From Rhodonellum sp041748555 (GTDB lineage: Bacteria; Bacteroidota; Bacteroidia; Cytophagales; Cyclobacteriaceae), in assembly GCA_041748555.1 (NCBI GenBank), contig JBGTDA010000115.1:3911-67910 (forward strand): a DNA stretch of 64,000 nucleotides, written 5' to 3'. The number at the start of each line of letters is the position of its first letter. Within the stretch, counting starts at the first letter, position 1. Under the pieces are notes generated by a model. That model saw only the letters and a list, made by a program, of their open reading frames with translations, did no database searches and was not told where the DNA came from. A program made the translations under genes and the position numbers. Shown piece after piece: positions 63,860-64,000 of the stretch.

Positions 63860-64000
63860 ATGTATATCCGCTATTCTGCCAGTAGCAATTGCTTATCGAG
63901 CAAAGGGCTAGAAGACCGAAGACCGAAGTCGGAAGAAGCCATCAATCTAGCATTTGGCAGAGGATCCTTTGGTTTTTGGCATTTACTGGTATCATTGCGG
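63860..64000. repeat. MITE-like repeat, copy 3 (cut by the window edge)
   Basis: Begins ATGTATATCCGC (63860-63871) and ends at the window edge in GCGG, the first bases of the right inverted repeat. It matches the 25574-25714 element over nearly its whole length, with a 7-bp tandem duplication (ACCGAAG) and a small change next to it. The missing end must lie just beyond the window. Confidence 0.8.

Noticed and set aside
63885..63960. Short tandem GAAGACCGAAG repeats as a CRISPR or satellite
   Set aside because: They are a local duplication inside the MITE-like element; no spacer structure or regular array.

Overview
The window reads as a chromosomal segment of a Bacteroidota bacterium, most likely a member of the Cytophagales near Cyclobacteriaceae. 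This is inference from moderately low GC, many Bacteroidota-specific families (DUF983, DUF4920, HAEPLYID-type beta-barrel, YaiO-type barrel), Tat-signal Gfo/Idh/MocA dehydrogenases and lipoprotein glycoside hydrolases. No rRNA, tRNA or CRISPR array was seen. Genes sit on both strands in short operons.

Layout. 0-7.9 kb: the 5' end of sucC, a LolD-like ATPase, a peroxiredoxin, an EamA transporter, then an NAD salvage group (pncB overlapping a variant PRPP synthetase, then pncA) followed by a DUF2490 barrel and a nitrilase-family hydrolase. 8-11 kb: two paralogous secreted CotH-kinase-like proteins flanking a DUF5706 (Pycsar-effector-like) membrane protein. 11.1-24.3 kb: a uronate/pectin locus (uxaB, LacI regulator, kduD-like SDR, kduI, GH28, esterase, three oxidoreductases) with a shared operator word, interrupted by two broken KilA-N genes that carry palindromes at the same place. 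24.4-30.2 kb: an SH3-NlpC/P60 lipoprotein and three tandem amidohydrolase-type proteins, only one of which keeps the metal ligands.

30.4-38.3 kb: a probable synthase-dependent exopolysaccharide locus: single-domain response regulator, HEAT-like membrane protein, processive GT2, TPR/YaiO barrel, an unrecognised anchored periplasmic protein, and an opposing LTA-synthase-like transferase. 38.4-45 kb: mostly small conserved genes (methyltransferase, msrA, DUF4920, HAEPLYID, DUF983, alkaline phosphatase, DUF2237). 45-50.2 kb: TetR, ABC protein, HlyD and TolC, a tripartite exporter whose ABC protein has lost several ATPase motifs. 50.3-54.8 kb: a Gfo/Idh/MocA protein, a GH20 hexosaminidase and a tandem-DUF302 lipoprotein.

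54.8-57.6 kb is a decay zone: a Crp/Fnr pseudogene, small gene fragments, a thioredoxin cut off just after its active site, and an IS200-like element whose transposase is frameshifted before its catalytic tyrosine. 57.6-61.5 kb: AGCS symporter, glycerate kinase, HSL-type esterase. 61.8-63.1 kb: a mobile-mystery A/B (HTH plus Fic) module with two 18-bp operator repeats, beside a scar of a type ISP restriction enzyme. The window ends in a sugar O-acetyltransferase and a copy of a ~141-bp MITE-like repeat, which also occurs at 25.6 kb and, diverged, at 41.9 kb.

The strongest candidates for undescribed biology are the exopolysaccharide locus, the DUF5706/CotH-like trio, the amidohydrolase triad with two apparent pseudoenzymes, and the exporter with a degenerate ATPase.
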